DNA from: Xenophilus azovorans DSM 13620
Lineage (GTDB): Bacteria; Pseudomonadota; Gammaproteobacteria; Burkholderiales; Burkholderiaceae_C
DNA: 64,000 nt
NCBI RefSeq assembly: GCF_000745855.1
Contig: NZ_JQKD01000005.1
Coordinates: forward strand, 186,001 to 250,000
Reading direction: 5' to 3'
A program made the position numbers and the translations under genes. The notes beneath the pieces are model-generated. The model was not told the DNA's origin. It saw nothing but the letters and a program-made list of their open reading frames with translations, and searched no databases. Below are positions 17,131 to 26,493 of this stretch, in pieces. Position 1 is the first letter of the stretch, and the number at the start of each line of letters is the position of its first letter.

Positions 17131-17146
17131 TTCAATATTATCAAAA
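17131..17146. promoter_or_regulatory. Possible IclR-type operator TTCAATATTATCAAAA
   Basis: This AT-rich imperfect inverted repeat lies in the 125-bp divergent interval between the VOC and flavin reductase genes. Its left arm matches the first eight bases of the perfect palindrome at 8540-8554. The nearby IclR regulator is the obvious candidate binder. Confidence 0.4.
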
Positions 17147-17236
17147 TACTAGTTCATGTTGAAATTATAGAGTGTCTCGCACCTATAGTTCTCCCATCGC
17201 GTGCACCCCGTGACAACGCGAAGGATGGAGACAACA

Positions 17237-18343
17237 ATGAACACCGCAGAGAACCTGAAGCTCGCCGATCCCGTGGATGCGCGCGAGCTCAGAAGATGCC
17301 TTGGCCAGTTCGTGACTGGCGTGACCGTGGTCACCACATGTGCTGTAGACGGCAGTTTGGTCGGCCTGACGGCGAACTCCTTCAGCTCGGTGTCCTTGGA
17401 CCCTCCGCTGATTCTGTGGAGCCAGCGTGTACAGGCGGCCAGCCATCCGGCGTTTCGCGATGCGGATCGCTTTGCGATCAACATCCTCGCGTCCAACCAG
17501 GTTGAGATATCGCACAGGTTTGGCAGCCCTGCCGGAACGCGCTTCGAGGGGCTGCCCATCACAAGCGGGCTGGGAGGCGTGCCATTGATCGATGGTTGTG
17601 CCGCCTACCTGGAATGCCGCAAGGAGGCGATGTATCCGGGTGGAGACCACATCATCTTTATCGGCAGGGTCGAGCGGCTGGTTGTCAGTGGATCCGCACC
17701 GCTCGCCTTCGGGCAGGGGAAATACATGGTGGTGCAGCCCCACGACCTGGGCTCCCTCACTGGAGATCTGGGACTTCCATTCGCCCCCTCCATCGAAGCG
17801 GTCGGATTGGCGCAGCCGCTGCTGGAGGAGTTCAGCGCGGAGCATGAACTCACGGCGTGCCTTGTCGTCTGGGGTAACCACGGTCCCACCATCGTGCGTT
17901 GGACGGCACCAAAGAATCCCTTGGACGTTCCATTGCGCACGGGGCTGGTGCTGCCGGTGCTCAGTTCTGCGGGCGGCGTCGCGTTCGCGGCTCATTTGCC
18001 GCGTCCGGTCGTCGCCCCCTACATCGACCAGGAACTCGCAACGGCGCATCGAGGACAGCAATACCACACGCCCCGAACAAAGGAAGAGGTCGAGGCGGTC
18101 CTGGAACAGGTGCGCAGGACCGGCGTCGCGACGGCGACCGATCTGCGCTCTTCGGCGGCGCAACTCCGAGGCATTGACGCTTTGAGTGCGCCGATTTTCG
18201 ATGGCCAGGGCCGCATGGTGATGGCGCTGACTGCGATGGGGTACTCGGACGACATCGACTGCAGATCTGACGGAACGCTCGTTCAGCGGCTCCGGGAGCA
18301 GGCGGGTCGCATCTCCGCTGCCATGGCCCGCCGGGGCCTGTAG
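17237..18343 (+). CDS. Flavin reductase fused to an IclR-type effector domain
   Basis: This 368-aa protein starts at the ATG at 17237. Residues about 10-165 form an HpaC/NtaB-type FMN-binding split-barrel reductase (LRRCLGQFVTGVTVVTT, ANSFSSVSLDPPLILW, GGDHIIFIGRVERL), the NAD(P)H:flavin component of two-component monooxygenases. Residues about 195-368 resemble the IclR effector-binding domain (SAEHELTACLVVWG, LPVLSSAGGVAFAAHLPR, GIDALSAPIFDGQGRMVMAL) with no winged helix. The reductase C1 of Acinetobacter p-hydroxyphenylacetate hydroxylase carries a different, MarR-like C-terminal domain that lets substrate control flavin reduction. By analogy this domain would gate the reductase with the aromatic substrate. 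The following luciferase-like gene is the expected oxygenase partner. Confidence 0.82.
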   Translation: MNTAENLKLADPVDARELRRCLGQFVTGVTVVTTCAVDGSLVGLTANSFSSVSLDPPLILWSQRVQAASHPAFRDADRFAINILASNQVEISHRFGSPAGTRFEGLPITSGLGGVPLIDGCAAYLECRKEAMYPGGDHIIFIGRVERLVVSGSAPLAFGQGKYMVVQPHDLGSLTGDLGLPFAPSIEAVGLAQPLLEEFSAEHELTACLVVWGNHGPTIVRWTAPKNPLDVPLRTGLVLPVLSSAGGVAFAAHLPRPVVAPYIDQELATAHRGQQYHTPRTKEEVEAVLEQVRRTGVATATDLRSSAAQLRGIDALSAPIFDGQGRMVMALTAMGYSDDIDCRSDGTLVQRLREQAGRISAAMARRGL

Positions 18344-18435
18344 CGGGTACCTGAGCCCATTCGCGGGCGGTCCGTCGCGCCGGCAAGGCAGGACGGGCCA
18401 CTCCTTCCCCACTCATTTTCGACAGGAGAAAAGCA

Positions 18436-19458
18436 ATGCAGTTTGGAGTTTTTGATCACATGGACCGCGCCGGCAACGACCTGATGGCGCAATACGAAGA
18501 CCGGCTTTCCCTCATCGAGGCCTACGACCGAGCCGGGTTCCGCGGCTATCACCTGGCGGAGCACCACTCGACGCCGCTCGGGCAAAGCCCTTCGCCCAGT
18601 GTCTTCCTGGCCGCCGCATCGCAGCGCACGAAGAAGATCCGTCTCGGGGCGATGGTCTTCACGCTCAGCCTGTATCACCCCCTGCGCCTGATCGAGGAAA
18701 TCTGCATGCTGGACATGCTCACGCGAGGTCGCCTGGACGTCGGCATCGGACGCGGCATTTCTCCCATCGAGATGGGCTTCTACGGTGTCCACGGGGACAA
18801 GGCGCAGGAGGTCTATATCGAGGCGAGCGAAATCATCCTTCAAGGCCTCACGTCCCCGCGCGTCAACTACGAAGGCAAGCACTTCACCTTCCGCGACGTT
18901 CCAATGGAACTTGCGCCGGTACAGAAGCCTCTGCCTCCGATGTGGTACGGCGTGGCTCGACCGGAGACGACGGTCTGGGCTGCACAGAACAATTTCAACA
19001 TCATGTGCAACGGGGCCATCGGCACCGTGGCCGAGATCACCAGCCGCTTCCGCAGTGAATGGGCCACGGCAGGCAATCCGTCCTCGAGCCTGCCCTTGAT
19101 GGGCATGAGCCGGCATGTCGTGGTCGCGGATACAGATGCCGAAGCGATCGCGATCGCGGCTCCTGCCTACGAACAGTGGCACGGCAACCTGACGTATCTG
19201 TGGAAGTTGAACAAACTGCAGGTTCCCCTGAGCTTTCCCGAAAAATTCGAGGACGCAGTCACGATGGGACTGTGCTGCGTCGGCTCGACGAGCACGGTCC
19301 GTGCGATGCTGCAAGAGCAGGCCGGCGAAGCCGGCGTGAACTATCTCCTTTGCCGCCTGGCATTCGGCAACCTGAAGCGCGAGCAATCCATGCGCACCGT
19401 GGAACTGATGGCGCGCGACATCATGCCGGCGTTCGAGCCGGTGGCGCTTGCTGCCTGA
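18436..19458 (+). CDS. Luciferase-like (LLM-class) flavin-dependent monooxygenase
   Basis: This 340-aa TIM-barrel bacterial-luciferase-family protein has family segments FRGYHLAEHHSTPLG, KKIRLGAMVFTLSLYHPLRL, EICMLDMLTRGRLDVGIGRG and LPPMWYGVARPETT. LLM enzymes use FMNH2 supplied by a separate reductase to oxygenate or desulfonate substrates. The gene starts 93 bp after the flavin reductase-IclR fusion with a CAGGAG site. The substrate cannot be read from the sequence. The neighbouring hydrolase and quinone oxidoreductase suggest a Baeyer-Villiger-like or ring-hydroxylating step followed by hydrolysis. Confidence 0.85.
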   Translation: MQFGVFDHMDRAGNDLMAQYEDRLSLIEAYDRAGFRGYHLAEHHSTPLGQSPSPSVFLAAASQRTKKIRLGAMVFTLSLYHPLRLIEEICMLDMLTRGRLDVGIGRGISPIEMGFYGVHGDKAQEVYIEASEIILQGLTSPRVNYEGKHFTFRDVPMELAPVQKPLPPMWYGVARPETTVWAAQNNFNIMCNGAIGTVAEITSRFRSEWATAGNPSSSLPLMGMSRHVVVADTDAEAIAIAAPAYEQWHGNLTYLWKLNKLQVPLSFPEKFEDAVTMGLCCVGSTSTVRAMLQEQAGEAGVNYLLCRLAFGNLKREQSMRTVELMARDIMPAFEPVALAA

Positions 19459-19476
19459 GGTTGAACCGGGCAGGGG

Positions 19477-20295
19477 ATGTCAATCATGCGTCGGCAGATC
19501 ATTCAGGGCGCACATGGAACCATCGAGGTTCTGTGCCGAGGCGGGACGGGGGAGACGTCCCTGTTCCTTCATGGAATCGGAGCGACGGCGTCCGGCTGGG
19601 ACGAGTTGATCAAAGGGCTGCCAGGCCGCCGCGTGGCTTGGAACGCACCAGGGTATGGCGCAAGTTCGCCCTTGAACAGCGCTGCTGAACTGCATCAGTA
19701 TGTAGATTCGCTGGCCACCGTGCTGGACGGCCTCGGAGAGGAGCGAGTCCATGTCGTCGGCCACTCGTGGGGGACCTTGCTCGCCGCGAGCCTCGCGAGC
19801 GACTTCCCTCAACGCGTGAGGTCACTGGCATTGTTGAACCCCACCCCGGGGTATGCCAGCCTTCCGCCGGAACAGCGCAACGCGTTGCTTGCCTCCAGGC
19901 TGAGCATGCTGGGTGAGCTGGGCCCTGCGGGGGTGGCGCGGCGTTCCGCTCCGAGTCTTGTCAGTCCGCACGCCTCACCGGAACTGCTGGAAGCGGCCAG
20001 GGAACTAGCTGCAGGAATCACAGAGCAGGGTATGCGCGATGCCACTCGGGTGCTGTTTGCCACCGACCTGCTGAAGATCCTGCAAAGCGGATGGGAGGGA
20101 CCGATGCTGGTGCTGACCGGCGACGATGACAGCATTGGAGGCAGCGATCTCGCTCCCGAGATCGAGCGTCGGCTGCGCGGCGTGCGTCACGTTGCCGTCG
20201 CCCGGTGCGGGCACCTTGCGCCGCTGGAGTCGCCAGGCCTTACGGCCACGGAACTGTGTCGCCTCTGGAACAGTTGCCCGACCGAATCCTCCTGA
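19477..20295 (+). CDS. Alpha/beta hydrolase
   Basis: This 272-aa alpha/beta-fold hydrolase has an oxyanion-hole segment LFLHGIGATASGW, the nucleophile elbow GHSWG (Ser about 95), a probable acid in LTGDDDSIGG, and the catalytic His in ARCGHLAPLE. It starts 19 bp after the luciferase-like gene in a probable operon. It could hydrolyse an ester, lactone or C-C bond made by the monooxygenase. It is not in the dmp operon and lacks obvious DmpD-specific sequence, so it should not be taken as the missing ring-fission hydrolase. Confidence 0.83.
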   Translation: MSIMRRQIIQGAHGTIEVLCRGGTGETSLFLHGIGATASGWDELIKGLPGRRVAWNAPGYGASSPLNSAAELHQYVDSLATVLDGLGEERVHVVGHSWGTLLAASLASDFPQRVRSLALLNPTPGYASLPPEQRNALLASRLSMLGELGPAGVARRSAPSLVSPHASPELLEAARELAAGITEQGMRDATRVLFATDLLKILQSGWEGPMLVLTGDDDSIGGSDLAPEIERRLRGVRHVAVARCGHLAPLESPGLTATELCRLWNSCPTESS

Positions 20296-20436
20296 CGGTA
20301 AGACCGTCCACACGTCTCGATCACTTTCACAGGAGCACTCATGACTCGATGAAGATGCCATGGCTGGAAATGCCTTCAACGCATGCCTCAATCATTCGCA
20401 ACCGCGCAACGGTTCCAGACTAACCAAGGAGACATC

Positions 20437-21417
20437 ATGAGAATATTTCAGACCCTTCAAATTGCCATGCTTGGCATTGCAATGTGCGTCCAGCCTGCGA
20501 CGGCCCAGGTCGCCAACTCACTGAGCAAGCCGATCAGGCTCATCGTCCCATTTGCAGCTGGAGGACCGACAGACGCTGCGGCGCGTGCAGTCGGCGAGGG
20601 CCTCAGCCGCGCTCTTGGGCAGTCGGTCATCGTCGAAAACAAGCCGGGGGCGAACACGATCATTGGCGCCAGCGCCTGCAAGGCGGCCGCCCCTGACGGA
20701 CAGACGTTCTGCATATTCCTGAACGATACGGTCACGATCAATCCGTCCGTCTATAGCAAGCTTCCGTATGATTCTGATCGCGACTTCGTCGCTGTTGCGA
20801 GCCTGGTCGGCATCGAATCCGCGATCGTGGTTACCGCAGACGTTCCGGTATCGAATCTCAAGGAGCTTGCTCAGTTCGATGCGGCCAATCCCGGAAAGCT
20901 CAACTGGGGAACATTCGGCATCGGGAGCTCTGCTCACTTGTATCTTGGACAGGCCAACCGCGCGCTGAACACGCGGATCAATCACGTCCCCTACGCCCAA
21001 GGAGGCGCTGCAGTGGTGTCCGGACTGATGTCGGGAGACATCCAGTCCACAATGCTGTCCTATGGGCTCGTCAACCAGTGGATTCAGAAGGGGAAACTCA
21101 AGGCCATTGCCGTTATCGGAGAGAGCCGGTCGCCGTACTTCCCGAACGTCCACAGCGTGAAGGAACAGGGTTTGGGGATGAGCCCAAGGCTTTGGATTGG
21201 CATGTTTGCTCCCAGCGGTATCCCTGCGGCCGCCGTCGAGCAAATGAACAAGGCGGTCAACCGGATCTTGCTGGATCCAGCCTTTCAGAAGCAATACCTC
21301 GAGACCCAAGGCCTTACTCCGCTGGTCGGCACGTCCCAAGAGTTTGCGGACCGTATCCGTAGGGATCGCGCCGAATGGGCGGCGGTGGCATCCGCCACGA
21401 ACGTCAGGTTGGACTGA
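20437..21417 (+). CDS. TctC/Bug-family periplasmic solute receptor
   Basis: This 326-aa Bug protein starts at the ATG at 20437 after CAAGGAG. A signal peptide spans residues 1-24 (MRIFQTLQIAMLGIAMCVQP, cleavage after ATA-Q). The family core KPIRLIVPFAAGGPTDAAAR is present. Bug proteins bind carboxylates and can serve tripartite TctABC transporters or act as orphan receptors. No tctA or tctB lies nearby. It sits within the monooxygenase cluster, so its ligand is probably that pathway's substrate. Confidence 0.9.
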   Translation: MRIFQTLQIAMLGIAMCVQPATAQVANSLSKPIRLIVPFAAGGPTDAAARAVGEGLSRALGQSVIVENKPGANTIIGASACKAAAPDGQTFCIFLNDTVTINPSVYSKLPYDSDRDFVAVASLVGIESAIVVTADVPVSNLKELAQFDAANPGKLNWGTFGIGSSAHLYLGQANRALNTRINHVPYAQGGAAVVSGLMSGDIQSTMLSYGLVNQWIQKGKLKAIAVIGESRSPYFPNVHSVKEQGLGMSPRLWIGMFAPSGIPAAAVEQMNKAVNRILLDPAFQKQYLETQGLTPLVGTSQEFADRIRRDRAEWAAVASATNVRLD

Positions 21418-21419
21418 GC

Positions 21420-22442
21420 ATGGATGGTCACTTGACTGCGGAAGTGGTCACGACGATGCAGTGCGTCGAGATCGCGCATTCAGGCCCTCCTGAAGTGCTG
21501 CGCGTCGTGGAAAGACCATGCCCGGTGCCCGGGGCAGGGGAGGTGCTGATCCGAGTCGCTGCGGCAGGCGTCAACCGCGGCGACGTGGCGCAGCGGACGG
21601 GGCACTATCCGCCACCTCCTGGTGCCAGCGATGTGCCAGGACTTGAAGTGTCGGGAACCATCGCGCAACTTGGTGAAGGGGTGACGGCCTTCAGAGTTGG
21701 TGACAAGGTCTGCGCACTACTCACTGGCGGAGGCTATGCGACCTACTGCACAGTGGCAGCGAGTCAATGCCTGCCGGTGCCCACGGGCGTGTCGCTGCTG
21801 GATGCCGCCGGACTCCCGGAAGCGTGCTTCACTGTTTGGAGCACGGTCTGGAGACAGGGTCGACTGAAGGACGGCGAGTCGTTGCTGGTGCACGGCGGCG
21901 CAAGCGGCATTGGCACCATGGCGATCCAGATGGCTGCTGCACTGGGCCACCGCGTCATGGTCACGGCCGGGGGACCCGAGCGCTGTGCCGCCTGCATCGA
22001 ACTGGGCGCAACGCTAGCGATCGACTACCACCGAGAAGACTTCGTGCAGGCCGTGGATGCGGCGACACATGGCAGAGGTGTCGATGTCATCCTGGACATG
22101 GTCGCCGGTGACTACGTGGCGCGCGATATCTCCGCGGTGGCAACAGATGGTCGGGTGGTGTTCATCTCGTTTCTAGGTGGACGCCATGTGCAGTTCGATG
22201 TCATGGCCGTCATGCAGAAGCGCGTTACGCTAACTGGTTCGACCCTTCGCGCGAGTTCTTCCGCATTCAAGCAGTCGATTGCGCTTGAACTGGCCGAATA
22301 CATCTGGCCAAAAATTGAAGCAGGTGCCATTTGCCCTGTCACCGATGGTGTCTTCGAACTCTCCGAGGTGGCGGACGCGCACCGACTGATGGAGTCGGGG
22401 CGACAGATCGGGAAGATCCTGATTCGCATGCCAATCCACTGA
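21420..22442 (+). CDS. NADPH:quinone oxidoreductase-like MDR protein
   Basis: This 340-aa zinc-independent medium-chain dehydrogenase/reductase is of the QOR/PIG3 type: N-terminal GroES-like domain (VLIRVAAAGVNRGDVAQRTG, HYPPPPGASDVPGLEVSG) and Rossmann motif in LLVHGGASGIGTMAIQMA. The ATG at 21420 follows the bug stop by 2 bp. Such enzymes reduce quinones or enones with NADPH. In this cluster it may handle a quinone or unsaturated ketone made by the luciferase-like monooxygenase. It is probably the last gene of the operon that starts at 17237. Confidence 0.85.
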   Translation: MDGHLTAEVVTTMQCVEIAHSGPPEVLRVVERPCPVPGAGEVLIRVAAAGVNRGDVAQRTGHYPPPPGASDVPGLEVSGTIAQLGEGVTAFRVGDKVCALLTGGGYATYCTVAASQCLPVPTGVSLLDAAGLPEACFTVWSTVWRQGRLKDGESLLVHGGASGIGTMAIQMAAALGHRVMVTAGGPERCAACIELGATLAIDYHREDFVQAVDAATHGRGVDVILDMVAGDYVARDISAVATDGRVVFISFLGGRHVQFDVMAVMQKRVTLTGSTLRASSSAFKQSIALELAEYIWPKIEAGAICPVTDGVFELSEVADAHRLMESGRQIGKILIRMPIH

Positions 22443-22685
22443 AACGGTGTGAACGCTGTCCGGCGAGTGATGGGCCTCGCGCGAACCAAGCTGTCGCGGC
22501 ACCGGCTTAGCCAGTTGGACAGCCCCCTGGTTGTGCCACTGGCGAATCCTCGTGCGACTTCACGCCGCTGACGCCGATCCCCCACCTATCTGCGCAGCAG
22601 TGCTCGCTTTGCCGGACTGCGCGTGCGCCGATGCCGAGATCAGCTAACTTCCCGCCGCTATGGCGCGAAACTTGTCTTCGTCGCT

Positions 22686-23591
22686 TCAGTTGTCAGAAAA
22701 CAATTCGCTGACCAACTGCCTCAGCCACATGTTGTCAGGGTCCCGGTTGTACTTGGCGTGCCAGAACATGTTGATGGAAATCTCCGGCAGTTTGACGGGA
22801 TGCGGGGATACGATCAGGTCAAAGGGCTCCTTGCTACGGTCGGCATATCGCTCCGGCAAAGTGGCAATCAAGTCTGTGCTCTGCAGGATGTGGCCAACAG
22901 CAATGAAGTGGGGCACCACCAGGCGGATGCGGCGCGTCACGCCTGCACGGGCAAGCAAACTGTCGATCTCACCGTGTCCGGTATTCCGAGCAGTAACGCC
23001 CACATGCTCAAGCTTGCTGAACTGCGCAAGTGTCATCGGGGACTTGGCGATAGGATGCCCTCGCCTGAACATGCACACATAACGCTGCCGAAACAAGCGC
23101 TTCTGAAAAAATCCGGTCTGCAGATGGGGCATCGATCCCAGCGCAAGGTCAATCGACCCTGACTCCATGTCCTCTTTGATGTTTCCAGAGTTGGTGCGAT
23201 GCGTATGAATCTGTATTTTTGGGGCAATCCGGGAGAGCTCATCCATCAACGGAGGCATGAAGTACATCTCGCCAACGTCGGTCATCGCAAGATTGAAGGT
23301 CCGTGCACTGGTCTTCGGGTCGAAGCGTTCGCTGCTGGAAAACGCGGTCTGTAACGCATTAAGCGCGTAGACAACGGGTTCGGCCAGATGAAGCGCATAA
23401 GGCGTTGGCTCCATGCCTTTGGATGTCCGGATAAACAGCTCATCGTTGAGAAGCTCACGCATGCGTCGTAGAGCGTTGCTGACGGCTGGCTGCGACATGT
23501 CCAGCTTTTCAGCGGCCACCGATGCACTGCGGTCCAACAGCATCTGGTTGAACACCACCAGCAGATTCAGGTCCAGGTCGCGAAGCTTCAT
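22686..23591 (-). CDS. nagR: NahR/NagR-type LysR regulator
   Basis: This 301-aa LysR regulator starts at the ATG at 23591 (MKLRDLDLNLLVVFNQMLLD), the typical NahR/NagR start. The helix-turn-helix is SVAAEKLDMSQPAVSNALRR, and the effector domain includes LAMTDVGEMYFMPPLMDELS. NahR and NagR activate naphthalene and salicylate operons in response to salicylate. The gene is divergent from the salicylate 5-hydroxylase operon, with 111 bp between, and a 15-bp match to the NahR box lies at 23605-23619. Regulation of that operon by salicylate is therefore likely. Confidence 0.87.
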   Translation of the reverse strand: MKLRDLDLNLLVVFNQMLLDRSASVAAEKLDMSQPAVSNALRRMRELLNDELFIRTSKGMEPTPYALHLAEPVVYALNALQTAFSSSERFDPKTSARTFNLAMTDVGEMYFMPPLMDELSRIAPKIQIHTHRTNSGNIKEDMESGSIDLALGSMPHLQTGFFQKRLFRQRYVCMFRRGHPIAKSPMTLAQFSKLEHVGVTARNTGHGEIDSLLARAGVTRRIRLVVPHFIAVGHILQSTDLIATLPERYADRSKEPFDLIVSPHPVKLPEISINMFWHAKYNRDPDNMWLRQLVSELFSDN

Positions 23592-23604
23592 GTCACACCC
23601 CATT

Positions 23605-23619
23605 ATTCATAGTGGTGAT
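23605..23619. promoter_or_regulatory. NahR/NagR-type operator
   Basis: ATTCATAGTGGTGAT keeps the outer bases and spacing of the NahR consensus as I recall it (ATTCACGCT-N2-TGAT). It lies 14 bp upstream of the regulator start and 84 bp upstream of nagAa, where a LysR activator would bind. Confidence 0.6.
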
Positions 23620-23702
23620 TGTAACTATCAGACTTACTGCATCGACTAATACAGCGTTCGTCCCCAGAATCGCGCCACTCGGAGACAAAGTGAGCGCCCC
23701 AC

Positions 23703-24689
23703 ATGGAATTGGTTATAGAGCCACTCAAGCTACATCTGCAGACAGAGATCGGTAAGAACCTGCTGGATGTGCTGCGCTCGAACGACGTCCCCATCTCGTA
23801 CAGTTGCATGTCTGGCCGATGTGGAACATGCCGCTGCAAAGTGACCGAGGGCAGCGTCCTCGATGGCGGACCAGAGACTGGCAGGCCTCACTCGGCCAAG
23901 GCCGGAGACGTGCTGGCATGCCAGGCGACTTTGACCGGCGACTGCACGATTGAAGTTCCGGATGTTGACGAGGTGGTGACCCACCCCGCGAAGATCATCA
24001 AAGGGACCGTCACATCGATTGAGAAAGCCACCCACGACATTCGTCGAATCAAGGTCAGGCTTTCCAAGCCTCTTGAGTTCAGTCCCGGCCAGTACGCGAC
24101 CGTGCAGTTCACGCCGGACCACATTCGGCCGTACTCGATGGCAGGCCTCCCGGGCGACGAAGAAATGGAGTTCCAAGTCCGTCAGGTGCATGGCGGACGG
24201 GTGACGGACTACATCTTCAGGGAACTGAAGACAGGAGCCAACCTCCGAATCAGCGGTCCTTTGGGAACTGCGTATCTGAGGCGAAAGCACGCCGGCCCGA
24301 TGCTCTGCGTGGGCGGAGGGACCGGACTGGCTCCTGTTCTATCGATCGTTCGCGGCGCGCTCGCGGAGGGTATGAAGAACCCGATTCACCTCTACTTTGG
24401 GGTCCGCAGCCAGGAAGACCTCTACGACGCAGACCGCCTCAGGGTGCTTGCAGACCAGAACTCCAACCTCCAGGTGCACATCGTCGTGGCTACCGGTCCG
24501 GCGGGCAACGGCCTGCGCAGTGGACTGGTCACCGATGCCATCCAAAACGACCTTCAGTCGTTGGAAGGATGGCGAGCCTATCTGTGCGGTGCGCCGGCGA
24601 TGGTCGAGGCACTCAGCCTGCTCGTCGCAAAGCAGGGCATTGCTCCTGAGCATGTCCATGCAGACGCGTTTTATCCCAGTGGTGTCTGA
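23703..24689 (+). CDS. nagAa: Ferredoxin reductase of salicylate 5-hydroxylase
   Basis: This 328-aa three-domain electron-transfer protein has an N-terminal plant-type [2Fe-2S] domain ([13 protein letters not shown] with a fourth Cys in LACQATL), an FAD domain ([14 protein letters not shown]) and an NAD domain ([17 protein letters not shown], ending in [12 protein letters not shown]). NagAa/NahAa-type reductases pass electrons from NADH to the Rieske ferredoxin. It is first in the operon, ahead of the oxygenase genes, as in the Ralstonia U2 nag cluster where one reductase serves two oxygenases. Confidence 0.92.
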   Translation: MELVIEPLKLHLQTEIGKNLLDVLRSNDVPISYSCMSGRCGTCRCKVTEGSVLDGGPETGRPHSAKAGDVLACQATLTGDCTIEVPDVDEVVTHPAKIIKGTVTSIEKATHDIRRIKVRLSKPLEFSPGQYATVQFTPDHIRPYSMAGLPGDEEMEFQVRQVHGGRVTDYIFRELKTGANLRISGPLGTAYLRRKHAGPMLCVGGGTGLAPVLSIVRGALAEGMKNPIHLYFGVRSQEDLYDADRLRVLADQNSNLQVHIVVATGPAGNGLRSGLVTDAIQNDLQSLEGWRAYLCGAPAMVEALSLLVAKQGIAPEHVHADAFYPSGV

Positions 24690-24732
24690 CCGCACCGCCA
24701 TTCCCCACACACTTCATTAAAGGAGACCCACG

Positions 24733-25995
24733 ATGAGTGAAGGCAAGACAGTGTTTCCCCCAAACCCTACTTGGCCAGGCGATGGGACCAGTCGTGTTCC
24801 TTTCTGGGCGTACACCCGCGAGGATCTCTACAAGCGCGAGCTTGACCGATTGTTCTATTCCGGCCACTGGTGCTACGTCGGTCTTGAGGCTGAGATTCCC
24901 AATCCGGGCGACTTCAGGCGCACCGTGATCGGCGAGCGCTCAGTCATCATGGTGCGGGATACCGACGGTGGAGTGAACGTCGTCGAAAACGTCTGCGCCC
25001 ACCGCGGCATGCGTTTCTGCCGCGAACGCAATGGCCATGCAAAGGACTTCTTCTGTCCCTATCACCAATGGAACTACAGCCTCAAGGGCGATCTGCAGGG
25101 GGTTCCCTTCCGCCGTGGCGTGAAGCAGGATGGAAAGATCAACGGCGGTATGCCCAAGGACTTCAAGCTGGAAGAGCACGGTCTGACCAAGTTGAAGGTG
25201 GCCACGCGCGGTGGTGTCGTCTTTGCTTCGTTCGACCATGACGTCGAACCATTCGAAGAGTTTCTCGGCCCGACCATCCTCCAGTACTTCGACCGGGTGT
25301 TCAACGGCCGCAAGCTCAAGGTTCTGGGCTACCGCCGCCAGCGCATTCCAGGCAACTGGAAGCTGATGCAGGAGAACATCAAGGATCCATATCACCCTGG
25401 TCTCCTGCACACCTGGTTCTCCACCTTCGGGCTCTGGCGCGCCGACAACAAATCCGAGCTGAAGATGGACGAGAAGTTTCGCCATGCAGCCATGATTTCC
25501 ACGCGTGGCCAGGGCGGCAAGAACGAGGAGGTGGTCACGGGCGTCGACAGCTTCAAGGAGTCGATGAAGGTCAACGACCCGCGCCTGCTGGACATCGTGC
25601 CCGAACCCTGGTGGGGCGGGCCCACCGCTGTGATGACCACGATCTTCCCGAGTGTGATCATCCAGCAGCAGGTCAACAGCGTGTCGACCCGCCATATCCA
25701 GCCGTCTGGTCACGGCTCATTCGACTTCGTCTGGACTCACTTCGGGTTTGAGGACGATACGCCTGAGATGCATGAGCGTCGTCTGATCCAAGCCAATCTA
25801 TTCGGACCTGCTGGTTTTGTCTCTGCCGACGATGGCGAAGTCATCGAGTGGTCGCAGGAGGGCTTTGAGCAGAACCCTGGTCACCGCACGGTCATCGAGA
25901 TGGGCGGTCACGAAATCGGTGACACCGATCACATGGTCACGGAGACCTTGATTCGCGGTATGTACAACTACTGGCGTCAAGTGATGGGGGAATAG
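24733..25995 (+). CDS. nagG: Salicylate 5-hydroxylase, large oxygenase subunit
   Basis: This 420-aa Rieske non-haem iron oxygenase alpha subunit has Rieske ligands Cys88-x-His90 and Cys108-x2-His111 (CPYHQW) and catalytic iron ligands His221 and His226 with bridging Asp218 ([12 protein letters not shown]). It is of the NagG group and would hydroxylate salicylate to gentisate. Gene order (reductase, large, small, ferredoxin) equals nagAa-G-H-Ab, and gentisate genes follow downstream. An anthranilate- or substituted-salicylate-hydroxylase is the main alternative. Confidence 0.88.
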   Translation: MSEGKTVFPPNPTWPGDGTSRVPFWAYTREDLYKRELDRLFYSGHWCYVGLEAEIPNPGDFRRTVIGERSVIMVRDTDGGVNVVENVCAHRGMRFCRERNGHAKDFFCPYHQWNYSLKGDLQGVPFRRGVKQDGKINGGMPKDFKLEEHGLTKLKVATRGGVVFASFDHDVEPFEEFLGPTILQYFDRVFNGRKLKVLGYRRQRIPGNWKLMQENIKDPYHPGLLHTWFSTFGLWRADNKSELKMDEKFRHAAMISTRGQGGKNEEVVTGVDSFKESMKVNDPRLLDIVPEPWWGGPTAVMTTIFPSVIIQQQVNSVSTRHIQPSGHGSFDFVWTHFGFEDDTPEMHERRLIQANLFGPAGFVSADDGEVIEWSQEGFEQNPGHRTVIEMGGHEIGDTDHMVTETLIRGMYNYWRQVMGE

Positions 25996-25997
25996 CC

Positions 25998-26483
25998 ATG
26001 ATCGACTTCAAAACCTACTTCGAGCTTCTCAACCTGTACAGCGACTACGCCATGGTCTGCGATTCGGCAGAGTGGGAGAAGTGGCCCGAGTTCTTCGTCG
26101 ACGCAGGCACCTATCGGCTGCAGCCGCGCGAAAACCACGAACAAGGTCTTCCCCTTTGCCTGCTGGCACTTGAGAGCAAGGCAATGATTCGTGACCGGGT
26201 CTACGGCGTCAAAGAGACCATGTATCACGACCCGTACTACCAGCGGCATATCGTCGGCACGCCTCGAATCACCTCCGTGGAGCGTGACATCTACGGCGAA
26301 CGCATTCTGGCTGAAGCGAACTACACCGTGATCCGGACCAAGCTGGACGGTGAATCCACCGTGTTCAACACCGGGTTCTATCGCGATGCCATCGTGCGGA
26401 CGCCCGAGGGCCTGAAGTTGCAGTCTCGCTTGTGCGTGTACGACAGCGAGATGATTGCCAACTCCCTCATCTATCCGATCTGA
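25998..26483 (+). CDS. nagH: Salicylate 5-hydroxylase, small oxygenase subunit
   Basis: This 161-aa beta subunit has the SnoaL/NTF2-like fold of ring-hydroxylating dioxygenases ([37 protein letters not shown]). It contributes to the alpha3beta3 structure and does not carry the metal centres. It starts 2 bp after the nagG stop and precedes the ferredoxin by 10 bp. Sequence and position match NagH. Confidence 0.88.
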   Translation: MIDFKTYFELLNLYSDYAMVCDSAEWEKWPEFFVDAGTYRLQPRENHEQGLPLCLLALESKAMIRDRVYGVKETMYHDPYYQRHIVGTPRITSVERDIYGERILAEANYTVIRTKLDGESTVFNTGFYRDAIVRTPEGLKLQSRLCVYDSEMIANSLIYPI

Positions 26484-26493
26484 GGTTGGCCGC

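Noticed and set aside
19477-20295. Alpha/beta hydrolase as the missing DmpD
   Set aside because: It lies in a different operon behind a luciferase-like monooxygenase and shows only generic fold motifs.
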